This document shows positions 15,293-23,123 of a DNA stretch of 29,619 nt, piece by piece. Within the stretch, counting starts at the first letter, position 1. Each line of letters opens with the position of its first letter. The notes under the pieces are model-generated. The model was not told the DNA's origin and did not search any database. It saw nothing but the letters and a program-made list of their open reading frames with translations. Source of the stretch: JBLHGU01 sp047615875 (lineage in GTDB: Bacteria; Pseudomonadota; Gammaproteobacteria; Arenicellales; CAJQKF01); the NCBI GenBank assembly GCA_047615875.1, contig JBLHGU010000043.1, positions 1 to 29,619 of the forward strand. Direction: 5' to 3'. A program made the position numbers and the translations under genes.

Positions 15293-16390
15293 ATGAACTC
15301 ATCAACTACTCGTGCGCATAATTTTAGCGCTGGCCCCTGTACGCTGCCCTTAAACGCATTGGAGGAGGCTCAGGCCGAATTCGTTGACTATCAGGGCTCT
15401 GGAATGTCCTTGATTGAAATGAGCCACCGCGGCAAGCAGTTTATGACTGTGCATGAAGAGGCTAAACAACTTTGCAAAAAAGTTTTTCAGTGTCCTGACG
15501 AATTCGAAGTGTTATTCATTCAAGGTGGTGCAACCCTGCAATTCGCGATGGTACCAATGAATCTGCTTTCTGCAGGTAGTCGTGGTGCCTATGTGAACTC
15601 TGGCACCTGGGCCCAAGGCGCTATAGCCGATGCTGCCCATTACGGCGAAACCTATGTAGCCTGGGATGGCGGAGATAGTAAATTTAGCCGCATGCCTACA
15701 ACGGCGGAAATCAAGCTTGGCGAGAACACACGCTATTTACACATTACCAGCAATGAAACCATTGGCGGTATTCGATTTGCTGATTGGCCCGAGGTAGATA
15801 TTCCTATGGTGGCAGATATGTCATCAGATTATATGTCACGACCGATTCCCTGGGAAAAGTTCGATCTGGTTTATGGCGGCGCGCAGAAAAACCTTGGTCC
15901 TGCCGGTATGGCGGTTGTATTTATTCGCAAATCTATAGTCGACGGAATGAATCAGTCCATGGGCAGATACCTGCGCTACGATATTCACGTTGATAAAGAT
16001 TCTATGTTCAACACGCCGCCGGTTTTTCCAGTCTATATGTTCGGTAAAGTGCTCAAATGGATGGACTCGGAAGGTGGTGTTGGAGCCATGCAGGAAAGAG
16101 CAGCTGGAAAAGCTGGCATGCTCTACGGCTCAATTGATTCCAGTGAAGGTTATTATCGCTGCCCTGTCGAAGAAGCATCACGTTCGCAAATGAATGTGGT
16201 ATTTCGTCTACCGAGTGAAGATCTTGAAGCCGCTTTTCTGAAAGAAGCCGGCGCTGCGCAATTTCTGAATCTTAAAGGTCATCGCAGTGTGGGTGGTTTG
16301 CGAGCTAGTATCTATAACGCTTTGCCTGAATCCTCTGTATCTGCTCTGGTCTCCTTTATGGATGACTTTAAGAGTCGCAACCCAGGCTGA
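15293..16390 (+). CDS. serC: Phosphoserine aminotransferase
   Basis: This PLP enzyme converts 3-phosphohydroxypyruvate and glutamate to phosphoserine and 2-oxoglutarate; it can also act in pyridoxal phosphate synthesis. It has 365 residues when started at 15293. That ATG has GGAG six bases upstream, whereas the in-frame ATG at 15281 contains the GGAG itself and has no site of its own. Family landmarks are HNFSAGPCTLP at the N-terminus, EMSHRGKQF, FIQGGATLQFAMVPMNL, and the PLP-binding Lys199 in YGGAQKNLGPAG. The C-terminal GHRSVGGLRASIYNALP is also typical. It is followed after seven bases by the DUF1015 gene. Confidence 0.95.
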   Translation: MNSSTTRAHNFSAGPCTLPLNALEEAQAEFVDYQGSGMSLIEMSHRGKQFMTVHEEAKQLCKKVFQCPDEFEVLFIQGGATLQFAMVPMNLLSAGSRGAYVNSGTWAQGAIADAAHYGETYVAWDGGDSKFSRMPTTAEIKLGENTRYLHITSNETIGGIRFADWPEVDIPMVADMSSDYMSRPIPWEKFDLVYGGAQKNLGPAGMAVVFIRKSIVDGMNQSMGRYLRYDIHVDKDSMFNTPPVFPVYMFGKVLKWMDSEGGVGAMQERAAGKAGMLYGSIDSSEGYYRCPVEEASRSQMNVVFRLPSEDLEAAFLKEAGAAQFLNLKGHRSVGGLRASIYNALPESSVSALVSFMDDFKSRNPG

Positions 16391-16397
16391 AATTGTC

Positions 16398-17642
16398 ATG
16401 ACCCAGGTGCGCACATTCAGAGGAAGTTTGGTTAATCCAGAAGTGGCTCATGAGGTGGTTGCTCCAGCTTATGATTCAATGACAGCTGACCAACGAGCTC
16501 GCTATGCAGAAGCTCACCCACGTAATTATCTGAATGTTATGCGTACCCAGGAGGATTATTCCGAGGGTGTCAGTGTCGAGGAAATTCTCAATCAGAATAA
16601 GAGAAACCTCGAAAACCTGATTGAAACCAGAAGCTTCTCGCCTCAGCCCGATCATTGCTTTGTAATTTATCGACTTATATCGGCTGGCCATCAACAGACT
16701 GGACTGGTGGCTGAAATTCCAGTTCAGGAAGTGGATGATGGTTTGGTGCTAAAGCATGAACTCACCCGACGAGATCGTGAGGAGCTCCTGGTTCAATATC
16801 AGTCTCATGTTGGGGTAAGTTCCAGTCCGATTGCACTGGCGTATCATGCCAGGCCGGAAATTAGTAGTTTATTGGAACGAATTACGGACACTACTGATCC
16901 CTATCTTGATTATCTTAGTCAGGACGGTGTGCGGCAAATCTTATGGCGGGTGGAAAGTGATTCGGATCAGCAGGAGATTGCGCGATTATTTTCTGCAATC
17001 AGCCTCACTTACCTGACTGACGGGCATCATCGTGCTGCGGCAGCGTCTCGTTATCGAAAGCTGCCCTCCAAAAACGGCGTCAACAACCAGACGGATAGCT
17101 CAAGGGATGATTTGCTGGTGGCCTTGTTTCCGGATGACGAGCTGGCTATTTTGCCCTTTAATCGAGTGGTGAAAGATCTAAATGGGTTGAGTGCCACAGA
17201 TTTTCTGCAACAACTCGGTAAGGAGTTTCTCATCACGCACCTGAGCTGTGATGCGAATAATCCTGCGAAGCCAGACGCTGCAGGTAATTTTATTATGGTG
17301 CTTGGCGATGATTGCTATCAACTGACCCTTAAGGATGTTCAACGTAGTACGGACAATCCGGTTGCTAATCTTGATGTGATTAAATTACAGGAGCTTATTC
17401 TTGATCCATTGCTGGGAATTGCGGACGCAAGGGGTGATGCAAGACTGGAATACGTCAGTGGATCAACCGGGAGTGATTCTGTTAATAACTTGCGACTTAA
17501 GGGCTGGCAGGTTGCGTTCTACTGTCACCCTATTTCTATGCAGGAGCTTATGGCAGTATCGGATGCCGGGCAGGTTATGCCACCCAAGTCCACCTGTTTT
17601 GAACCCAAAGTTCGATCCGGTCTTTTCTTGTTGCAGAAATAG
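16398..17642 (+). CDS. DUF1015 family protein in serine operon
   Basis: This 414-residue cytoplasmic protein has DUF1015 hallmarks. These are an N-terminal VVAPAYDSMTADQRARYAEA, then HPRNYLNVMR, the central YLTDGHHRAAAASRYR (His-rich, likely active site), and LVALFPDDELAILPFNRVV. The end (VMPPKSTCFEPKVRSGLFL) is also typical. The first ATG lies seven bases after the serC stop; the open frame extends further upstream but only inside serC. Position between serC and serB points to serine or phosphoserine chemistry. I recall that some DUF1015 members have been linked to serine kinase activity, but I cannot verify this here. Function in this organism is inferred from context. Confidence 0.85.
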   Translation: MTQVRTFRGSLVNPEVAHEVVAPAYDSMTADQRARYAEAHPRNYLNVMRTQEDYSEGVSVEEILNQNKRNLENLIETRSFSPQPDHCFVIYRLISAGHQQTGLVAEIPVQEVDDGLVLKHELTRRDREELLVQYQSHVGVSSSPIALAYHARPEISSLLERITDTTDPYLDYLSQDGVRQILWRVESDSDQQEIARLFSAISLTYLTDGHHRAAAASRYRKLPSKNGVNNQTDSSRDDLLVALFPDDELAILPFNRVVKDLNGLSATDFLQQLGKEFLITHLSCDANNPAKPDAAGNFIMVLGDDCYQLTLKDVQRSTDNPVANLDVIKLQELILDPLLGIADARGDARLEYVSGSTGSDSVNNLRLKGWQVAFYCHPISMQELMAVSDAGQVMPPKSTCFEPKVRSGLFLLQK

Positions 17643-17726
17643 TAGTTCAATCATCACCGCTGTGGGGCTTATCGCGCAACGAAGTTGATATAATCGTCCA
17701 TTGATTCTCCAAGTTGAAGATGCTCA

Positions 17727-18974
17727 ATGAACGAAATTGTTCTAGTCAATGTGACCGGCCCCGACCGTCCTGGTATTACCGCGGCTTTAACCGAGGTAAT
17801 GGGCAAGTATGGAATAATTGTGCTGGATATTGGGCAGGCTGTCATTCATCACAATTTGTCCTGGGGAATGTTGGTTGAAGTGCCAGCAGAAGCCGCTGTT
17901 TCCCCGGTATTCAAGGAACTAATGTTCAAGGCGCATGAGCTTGGGTTGCTCATGCAGTTAACGCCAGTATCTGAAGGAAACTATACCGACTGGGTCAAAA
18001 AGCAGGGCCAGGCACGCTATGTCATCACAGTTTTGGCTAAGGCTCTTGAGGCTGAGGCATTATCCCGGGTCTCCGAGTTGATTGCAGTTAATCATCTCAA
18101 CATCGATCAGATTCGCAGAATGTCCGGTCGCGAATCTTTGTCTGTCCCGCTTCATCGTCGTCGTTCAGCTATCGAATTCCATGTGCGTGGCCCGGTACCT
18201 GATCACACCGTTATGCATGCGACGTTTTTACAACTTTCCCAACGACTAAATATCGATATTGCGATCCAGGAAGATAATGTATTTCGACGCAATCGAAGAC
18301 TTGTCTGTTTTGACATGGATTCCACTCTTATTCAAAATGAAGTAATAGATGAACTTGCCAAGGTTGCAGGAGTAGGACCCGAGGTATCTGCCATCACCGA
18401 GCGAGCAATGAGTGGCGAAATTGAATTTAGAGATAGTTTTAAACAACGCCTGGCGCTGCTGGAAGGTCTTCCAGAATCTAAGCTTGCTGGAATTGCCGAA
18501 GCCCTGACTATTACAGATGGCGCGCAAACTCTGATCAATACGCTGAAATACCATAAGTTTAAAGTGGCGATATTATCTGGGGGATTCACCTATTTTGCAA
18601 AATTCTTACAGAAAAAATTGGCTATTGACTATGTATACGCCAACGAGCTAGAAATAGTTGACGGTAAGTTAACTGGTCAGGTTATCGGAGACATTGTCGA
18701 CGAATCGCGTAAAGCGGAGCTTTTACGCCAGATCGCTAATGATGAAGACATTCATCTTGAGCAAGTTATTGCCGTTGGTGACGGGGCTAACGACGTGCCC
18801 ATGTTGTGTATCGCAGGTCTCGGTATTGCGTTTCGAGCCAAACCGATAGTCAAACAACAAACTCGATTTGCTCTGGGTTCAGCAAGTCTGGATAGTATTC
18901 TGTTTTTAATCGGTATGCGCGAGCGAGATTTCCGTACAATTAGTTCGCTGCCAAACTCGATTTACCCCCAATGA
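17727..18974 (+). CDS. serB: Phosphoserine phosphatase with N-terminal ACT domains
   Basis: This enzyme catalyses the last step of serine synthesis, dephosphorylating phosphoserine. It has 415 residues. Two ACT-like domains occupy residues about 1-85 and 95-180 (starting LVNVTGPDRPGITAALTEVM). A HAD phosphatase domain follows. HAD motif I is CFDMDSTLI, with Asp196 and Asp198; motif II is in AILSGGFTYFA; motif III is in VGDGANDVPML. The double ACT arrangement is common in SerB of marine gammaproteobacteria and mycobacteria and may confer serine feedback, which would partly make up for the SerA that lacks ACT. It is 84 bp from the DUF1015 gene. Confidence 0.95.
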   Translation: MNEIVLVNVTGPDRPGITAALTEVMGKYGIIVLDIGQAVIHHNLSWGMLVEVPAEAAVSPVFKELMFKAHELGLLMQLTPVSEGNYTDWVKKQGQARYVITVLAKALEAEALSRVSELIAVNHLNIDQIRRMSGRESLSVPLHRRRSAIEFHVRGPVPDHTVMHATFLQLSQRLNIDIAIQEDNVFRRNRRLVCFDMDSTLIQNEVIDELAKVAGVGPEVSAITERAMSGEIEFRDSFKQRLALLEGLPESKLAGIAEALTITDGAQTLINTLKYHKFKVAILSGGFTYFAKFLQKKLAIDYVYANELEIVDGKLTGQVIGDIVDESRKAELLRQIANDEDIHLEQVIAVGDGANDVPMLCIAGLGIAFRAKPIVKQQTRFALGSASLDSILFLIGMRERDFRTISSLPNSIYPQ

Positions 18975-19129
18975 CTTAAATAACTCATTGCATTATTTAG
19001 GGGCGATAAAAACTGTCGTCGTAATTAGTTTAACCTTAGGCGTGATTAACTAAGTTTGTGCAAGACTCAGTGATAGGCTTTCGCGCTGAATTTTGCCTGT
19101 TAGTACATGCTAGTCGAGGAGACCAGAAA

Positions 19130-20809
19130 ATGACCGAATATAAATCTGATATTGAAATAGCCCGGAGTGTTGAACCCCGGCCAATTCGTGAAATTGGCGA
19201 AAAAGTGGGTGTTGAATGGGCTGATTTGCGTCCATTCGGCCATGATAAAGCCAAAATTAGTATGGGTGTGGTCGAAAAAACTTCGAATAACCCCAAATCT
19301 AAGCTGATTCTGGTAACAGCAATATCCCCGACCCCTGCGGGTGAAGGAAAAACCACTACATCGGTTGGTTTATGTGATGGACTGAATAAAATTGGTAAAA
19401 ACGCACTGGTTGCGCTGCGAGAGCCAAGTTTGGGGCCTTGTTTTGGCATGAAGGGTGGTGCAGCTGGAGGCGGCTGGGCTCAGGTCATCCCTATGGAAGA
19501 TATTAATCTTCACTTCACCGGTGATTTTCATGCAATAACTTCTGCGCATAATCTACTTTCCGCGATGATAGATAATCATATCTACTGGGGTAACGAGCTG
19601 GATTTTGATTCCCGACGGGTTACCTGGCGTCGAGTCGTTGATATGAATGACAGGGCGCTGCGACAAATTAATGTGTCTCTCGGTGGCGTCACCAATGGTT
19701 TTCCCCGTGAGTCCGGTTTCGATATTACCGTGGCTTCTGAAGTTATGGCGATTTTTTGTTTAGCTGACAGTCTGGAAGATCTTGAGCTTCGATTAGGCAA
19801 AATCATTGTCGGTTATACGCGTCAGCGTAAGCCGGTCACCGCCAAGCAGGTACAAGCTGCCGGTCCGATGACGGTTTTGTTAAAGGACGCGTTTTCTCCA
19901 AATTTGGTGCAAACCCTTGAAGGAAATCCCGCTATTATTCACGGTGGACCCTTTGCAAATATCGCCCATGGCTGCAACTCCGTAGTGGCAACCAAGACAG
20001 GCATGGGCCTGGCAGACTTCGTGGTAACCGAGGCAGGTTTTGGCGCTGATCTTGGCGCCGAGAAGTTTTTCGATATCAAATGCCGAAAAGCTGACTTAAA
20101 ACCAGATGCTGTGGTTCTTGTTGCCACCATCCGTGCACTAAAGTTTCACGGTGGTATAGCTCGTGAGAATCTCAGCGAGGAAAACCTTGACGCGGTGCAG
20201 GGTGGCATGGAGAATCTAGGTCGCCATATTCAAAATCTGAGTCAGTTTGGTGTGCCCATTGCCGTGGCAATCAATCGATTTGTCGCTGATACTGATGCTG
20301 AGCTTGAGCTAGTGCAGAATTTCTGTAAGCAATTTGATGTGGAAGCCATCGAATGTACACATTGGTCAAATGGTGGTGATGGAACCACTGAGCTTGCTGC
20401 ACATGTGGTTGGTCTGGCAGAGTCCGGCAGCGCCAACTTTTCTCCTCTGTACGACGATGCCATGCCATTATGGGATAAGGTTCGCACGGTAGCCCAGCGT
20501 ATTTATCACGCGGAAGACATAGTTGGCGATAAGAAGGTTCGTGCGCAAATAGCTGCTCTTGAGGAAGATGGTTTTGGTCACCTGCCAGTTTGTATCGCAA
20601 AAACACAATACAGCTTTTCTACCGATCCCGATTTGCGTGGCGCACCATCCGGTCATACGGTTCCTATTCGTGAAATCAGGTTGTCAGCAGGAGCCGGTTT
20701 TGTGGTTGTTGTTTGCGGTGATATTATGACCATGCCTGGATTGCCAAGGGTGCCTGCGGCTACCAAGATTCGTATCGACGAAGACGGTTTCACCACAGGT
20801 TTGTTTTAG
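19130..20809 (+). CDS. fhs: Formate-tetrahydrofolate ligase
   Basis: This enzyme interconverts formate + ATP + THF and 10-formyl-THF; in methyl-group oxidation it can run backwards and make ATP. It has 559 residues from the ATG at 19130, which has GAGGAG eight bases upstream. An in-frame ATG at 19058 is 24 codons earlier but lacks a site. The P-loop-like TPAGEGKTT is at residues 68-76. Further landmarks are EPSLGPCFGMKGGAAGGGWA, HFTGDFHAITSAHNLLSAMI, VTEAGFGADLGAEKFFDIKC, and the C-terminal GDIMTMPGLPRVPAATKI. Length matches the family. It follows serB after about 155 bp of AT-rich sequence and ends in a strong terminator. Confidence 0.97.
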   Translation: MTEYKSDIEIARSVEPRPIREIGEKVGVEWADLRPFGHDKAKISMGVVEKTSNNPKSKLILVTAISPTPAGEGKTTTSVGLCDGLNKIGKNALVALREPSLGPCFGMKGGAAGGGWAQVIPMEDINLHFTGDFHAITSAHNLLSAMIDNHIYWGNELDFDSRRVTWRRVVDMNDRALRQINVSLGGVTNGFPRESGFDITVASEVMAIFCLADSLEDLELRLGKIIVGYTRQRKPVTAKQVQAAGPMTVLLKDAFSPNLVQTLEGNPAIIHGGPFANIAHGCNSVVATKTGMGLADFVVTEAGFGADLGAEKFFDIKCRKADLKPDAVVLVATIRALKFHGGIARENLSEENLDAVQGGMENLGRHIQNLSQFGVPIAVAINRFVADTDAELELVQNFCKQFDVEAIECTHWSNGGDGTTELAAHVVGLAESGSANFSPLYDDAMPLWDKVRTVAQRIYHAEDIVGDKKVRAQIAALEEDGFGHLPVCIAKTQYSFSTDPDLRGAPSGHTVPIREIRLSAGAGFVVVVCGDIMTMPGLPRVPAATKIRIDEDGFTTGLF

Positions 20810-20846
20810 CCCTAAATTGGCAGAAATAACTGTAGAAAAATAAACA

Positions 20847-20880
20847 GGGCCGGGTCATCAGGTTGATTTCCCGGCCTTTT
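20847..20880 (+). terminator. Rho-independent terminator after fhs
   Basis: GGCCGGG (20848-20854) and CCCGGCC (20870-20876) form a 7-bp all-GC stem with a 15-nt loop, followed directly by TTTTCTTT. It separates fhs from the corrinoid operon, which must therefore have its own promoter in 20885-21003. Confidence 0.85.
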
Positions 20881-20957
20881 CTTTGCATTGTCGTAAGTCA
20901 ACTATCTGGTGTCGCCTAAGCGTCAGCAGTCCAATAGGTGTGAATTTACATTCGCTC

Positions 20958-20975
20958 TATCACCACAAAGTGATA
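20958..20975. promoter_or_regulatory. Inverted repeat upstream of the corrinoid operon
   Basis: TATCAC (20958-20963) and GTGATA (20970-20975) are perfectly complementary with a 6-bp spacer, 28 bp before the first start codon of the operon. The half-sites are the reverse of a CRP site (GTGA-N6-TCAC), so CRP binding is not implied. It may be an operator or a small hairpin in the 5' leader. The surrounding 119 bp have no clear cobalamin-riboswitch features. Confidence 0.35.
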
Positions 20976-21003
20976 CTTCCAACCACCCATGTGAGACCAC
21001 AGC

Positions 21004-21717
21004 ATGTCTGAACAAGAAATTCTTGATGACGAAGAAGAAATTATCCTTTCCGAGCTGGATAATGATGAACTTGTAGAACAAATGCATGACGACCTTTATG
21101 ACGGTCTTAGAGAGGAAATTGTTGAGGGTACCAATATTCTTCTGGGACGTGGTTGGGGGCCGGACAAGGTGCTTGCAGAAGCCCTGGTTGAAGGTATGCG
21201 TATTGTTGGTATTGATTTTCGAGATGGGATTTTGTTCGTACCAGAAGTTCTCATGGCTGCGAACGCAATGAAAGGCGGCATGGGTATTCTGCGTCCCCTT
21301 TTAGTCGAAACAGGCGCAGAGACGATTGGTAAAATGGTCGTTGGAACAGTGAAAGGTGATATTCATGATATCGGCAAGAACCTGGTCGGCATGATGATGG
21401 AAGGTGCAGGGTTTGAGGTCATCGATCTGGGTATTAATAACCCGGTTGAGGACTACCTGGCCGCTCTTGAGGAGCATAAACCTGAGATTCTCGGTATGTC
21501 AGCACTGCTCACAACGACTATGCCCTATATGAAAGTAGTTATTGATACGATGAAAGAGCAGGGCATTCGTGACGATTTCATTGTTCTGGTCGGCGGTGCA
21601 CCGCTAAATGAGGAATTCAGCCAGGCAATTGGTGCCGATGCTTATTGTCGTGATGCCGCCGTAGCCGTGGAAACCGCCAAGAAACTGGTTGCCGATAAGC
21701 GCGCAGCTGCAAGATAA
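21004..21717 (+). CDS. Corrinoid (cobalamin-binding) methyl-carrier protein
   Basis: This 237-residue cytoplasmic carrier belongs to the MtaC/MtbC/MttC family. The helical cap domain is in residues about 35-105, with a B12-binding Rossmann domain after it. The cobalt-coordinating motif is GDIHDIG, giving Asp119-x-His121-x-x-Gly124; the downstream GMSALLTTTM and VGGAPLNEEF loops are typical of cobalamin contacts. The first 38 residues are strongly acidic (17 Asp/Glu, one Arg) and look like an extra tail compared with the usual family start. It would accept a methyl group on Co(I) and hand it to THF via the methyltransferase encoded five genes later. The methyl donor is not revealed by this protein. 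First gene of the operon. Confidence 0.93.
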   Translation: MSEQEILDDEEEIILSELDNDELVEQMHDDLYDGLREEIVEGTNILLGRGWGPDKVLAEALVEGMRIVGIDFRDGILFVPEVLMAANAMKGGMGILRPLLVETGAETIGKMVVGTVKGDIHDIGKNLVGMMMEGAGFEVIDLGINNPVEDYLAALEEHKPEILGMSALLTTTMPYMKVVIDTMKEQGIRDDFIVLVGGAPLNEEFSQAIGADAYCRDAAVAVETAKKLVADKRAAAR

Positions 21718-21742
21718 AAAATGCGTTGACCAGGCTGTCGAT

Positions 21743-22342
21743 ATGAAATCGGTTCTGGTAATTGCCTGCGGTGCGTTGGCCCATGAGCTAACGCAACTAA
21801 AGGACTTAAATGGCTGGGGTCATGTGGTTTTGCAATGCCTTCCGGCAGAACTGCATAACCGGCCAGAGAAGATCGCTCCTGCTATTGAGTCCATTATTTT
21901 GGAAAAACGTGGCGTCTTTGACCAAATAGTGCTCGGTTATGCGGATTGTGGCACAGGCGGTGGTCTTGATCGTCTAACCGAAAAATATGGCATTACCCGT
22001 ATTCCCGGGGCTCATTGCTATGAATTTTTTGCCGGCAGTGATGTTTTTCAAGACTTGTCTGAAAGGGAGTTGGGTTCTTTTTATCTTACCGATTATCTGG
22101 CGCGCAATTTTCAACGACTTTTGGTTAAGGGAATGGGCATTGATCGATTTCCGGAATTAAAGGAAATGTTGTTTGGTAACTACACACGAATGGTGTATCT
22201 GGCTCAGGATGAAAGTGCTCCTTACGAGCAGCAGGCAAAGGAGGCCGCTGAGTTCCTTGGCTTGTCCTACCACCGGGTTGACACCGGTCTTAACGAATTA
22301 AATAAACCCTTATCCAAGATGGTAATGCGAGCTAATGCCTAA
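21743..22342 (+). CDS. DUF1638 protein in corrinoid operon
   Basis: This 199-residue cytoplasmic protein begins at the ATG at 21743; a longer frame from a TTG at 21689 would overlap the previous gene. Conserved polar residues are concentrated in VIACGALAHE, LPAELHNRPEKI, YADCGTGGGLD and IPGAHCYEFFAG. This set of Cys, His and Glu residues suggests metal or cofactor binding. The family has no established function that I know of. It sits directly behind the corrinoid protein, 25 bp downstream, and overlaps the next gene by eight bases. This supports a role in corrinoid or methyl-transfer chemistry, but that is inference. Confidence 0.85.
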   Translation: MKSVLVIACGALAHELTQLKDLNGWGHVVLQCLPAELHNRPEKIAPAIESIILEKRGVFDQIVLGYADCGTGGGLDRLTEKYGITRIPGAHCYEFFAGSDVFQDLSERELGSFYLTDYLARNFQRLLVKGMGIDRFPELKEMLFGNYTRMVYLAQDESAPYEQQAKEAAEFLGLSYHRVDTGLNELNKPLSKMVMRANA

Positions 22343-22658
22343 ACTGACTACTGTGTTCTGGCGGGATATCCCGGCCCAGGTGATTGCCAAGCAGGGCAGA
22401 AAGGCTGCCAAGGTGCAGCTAAGTTTACGCTTCCATGAAGCTATAGACCGGGCGGCAATGCGGGCAGGAAAAGGTGGTAGTGATGCTTACCTTGAAGAGT
22501 GGCGACGAGAAACTGCCACCTGTGGTAGTGATATGGAGGCTGCGGTGAATGCCAGGGCGGCGGAATTAGAAGCGGCCTATAGCGACGATGAATTACATGC
22601 GATGGCGCGTAACAAAGGGATGACGCTGGAACAGAATGAAACTGGGGATGATGACTGA
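22335..22658 (+). CDS. Small 'virulence factor' (PF13769-type) protein
   Basis: This 107-residue protein begins TTVFWRDIPAQVIAKQGRKA, with a central KVQLSLRFHEAIDRAAMRAG. Later it has YLEEWRRETA and an acidic end (NETGDDD). The sequence fits the small family named 'virulence factor' after a pathogen gene; the name says nothing about function here. No signal or membrane segment is visible. It overlaps DUF1638 by eight bases and the next gene by one base (TGATG), so the three are translated together. A structural or assembly role in the methyl-transfer complex is possible but unproved. Confidence 0.8.
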   Translation: MPKLTTVFWRDIPAQVIAKQGRKAAKVQLSLRFHEAIDRAAMRAGKGGSDAYLEEWRRETATCGSDMEAAVNARAAELEAAYSDDELHAMARNKGMTLEQNETGDDD

Positions 22659-23122
22659 TGTACGCTGTTCGACGTTGGTCGGTACGCAATGCATCTTTTC
22701 TTGAATGGTTTTATCTTAAATTCCAGAGCTTGATTAATGCTCTGCACCCTCTATGGCTTTGGCTAGGTTATGAACGCATTGAAAAGCCGATAGTCGCAGT
22801 AGAGAAAAGAGTTAAAGGATTACTGTTTGATTGCAAAATGTGTGGTAATTGCGTGCTGAGTTCAACCGGTATGTCCTGCCCAATGAATTGCCCAAAGGAA
22901 ATTCGTAATGGCCCTTGTGGCGGCGTCAGATCAAATGGCAATTGCGAGATTAAGCCTGAAATGCGTTGTGTTTGGTTAGAAGGCTATAAAGGCAGCCAGC
23001 GCATGCTTGGCGGGGATAAAATAAAATTGCTACAACCAGCACTTGATCGGTCGCAGACAGGTCGCTCTTCCTGGCTCCGTGAAGCTCGTTTGAAACACGA
23101 CACAACTACAGTTGGAAGTTAA
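22658..23122 (+). CDS. MetV-like cysteine-rich partner of MetF
   Basis: This 154-residue protein belongs to the domain family called 'methylenetetrahydrofolate reductase C-terminal' (MetV). Eight cysteines lie at 59, 62, 65, 74, 78, 87, 96 and 104, in CKMCGNCVLSSTGMSCPMNC and NGPCGGVRSNGNC. In acetogens MetV forms a complex with MetF and carries an Fe-S cluster and/or zinc. The N-terminal part (FLEWFYLKFQSLINALHPLW) is aromatic and amphipathic. Its stop is one base before the metF start, supporting a MetV-MetF complex. It would let MetF pass electrons to or from an acceptor other than NAD(P)H, but the partner is unknown. Confidence 0.85.
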   Translation: MYAVRRWSVRNASFLEWFYLKFQSLINALHPLWLWLGYERIEKPIVAVEKRVKGLLFDCKMCGNCVLSSTGMSCPMNCPKEIRNGPCGGVRSNGNCEIKPEMRCVWLEGYKGSQRMLGGDKIKLLQPALDRSQTGRSSWLREARLKHDTTTVGS

Positions 23123-23123
23123 G

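Noticed and set aside
20885..21003. Possible cobalamin riboswitch before the corrinoid operon
   Set aside because: The region is only 119 bp and shows no B12-box-like sequence or multi-stem layout; only one small palindrome is visible.
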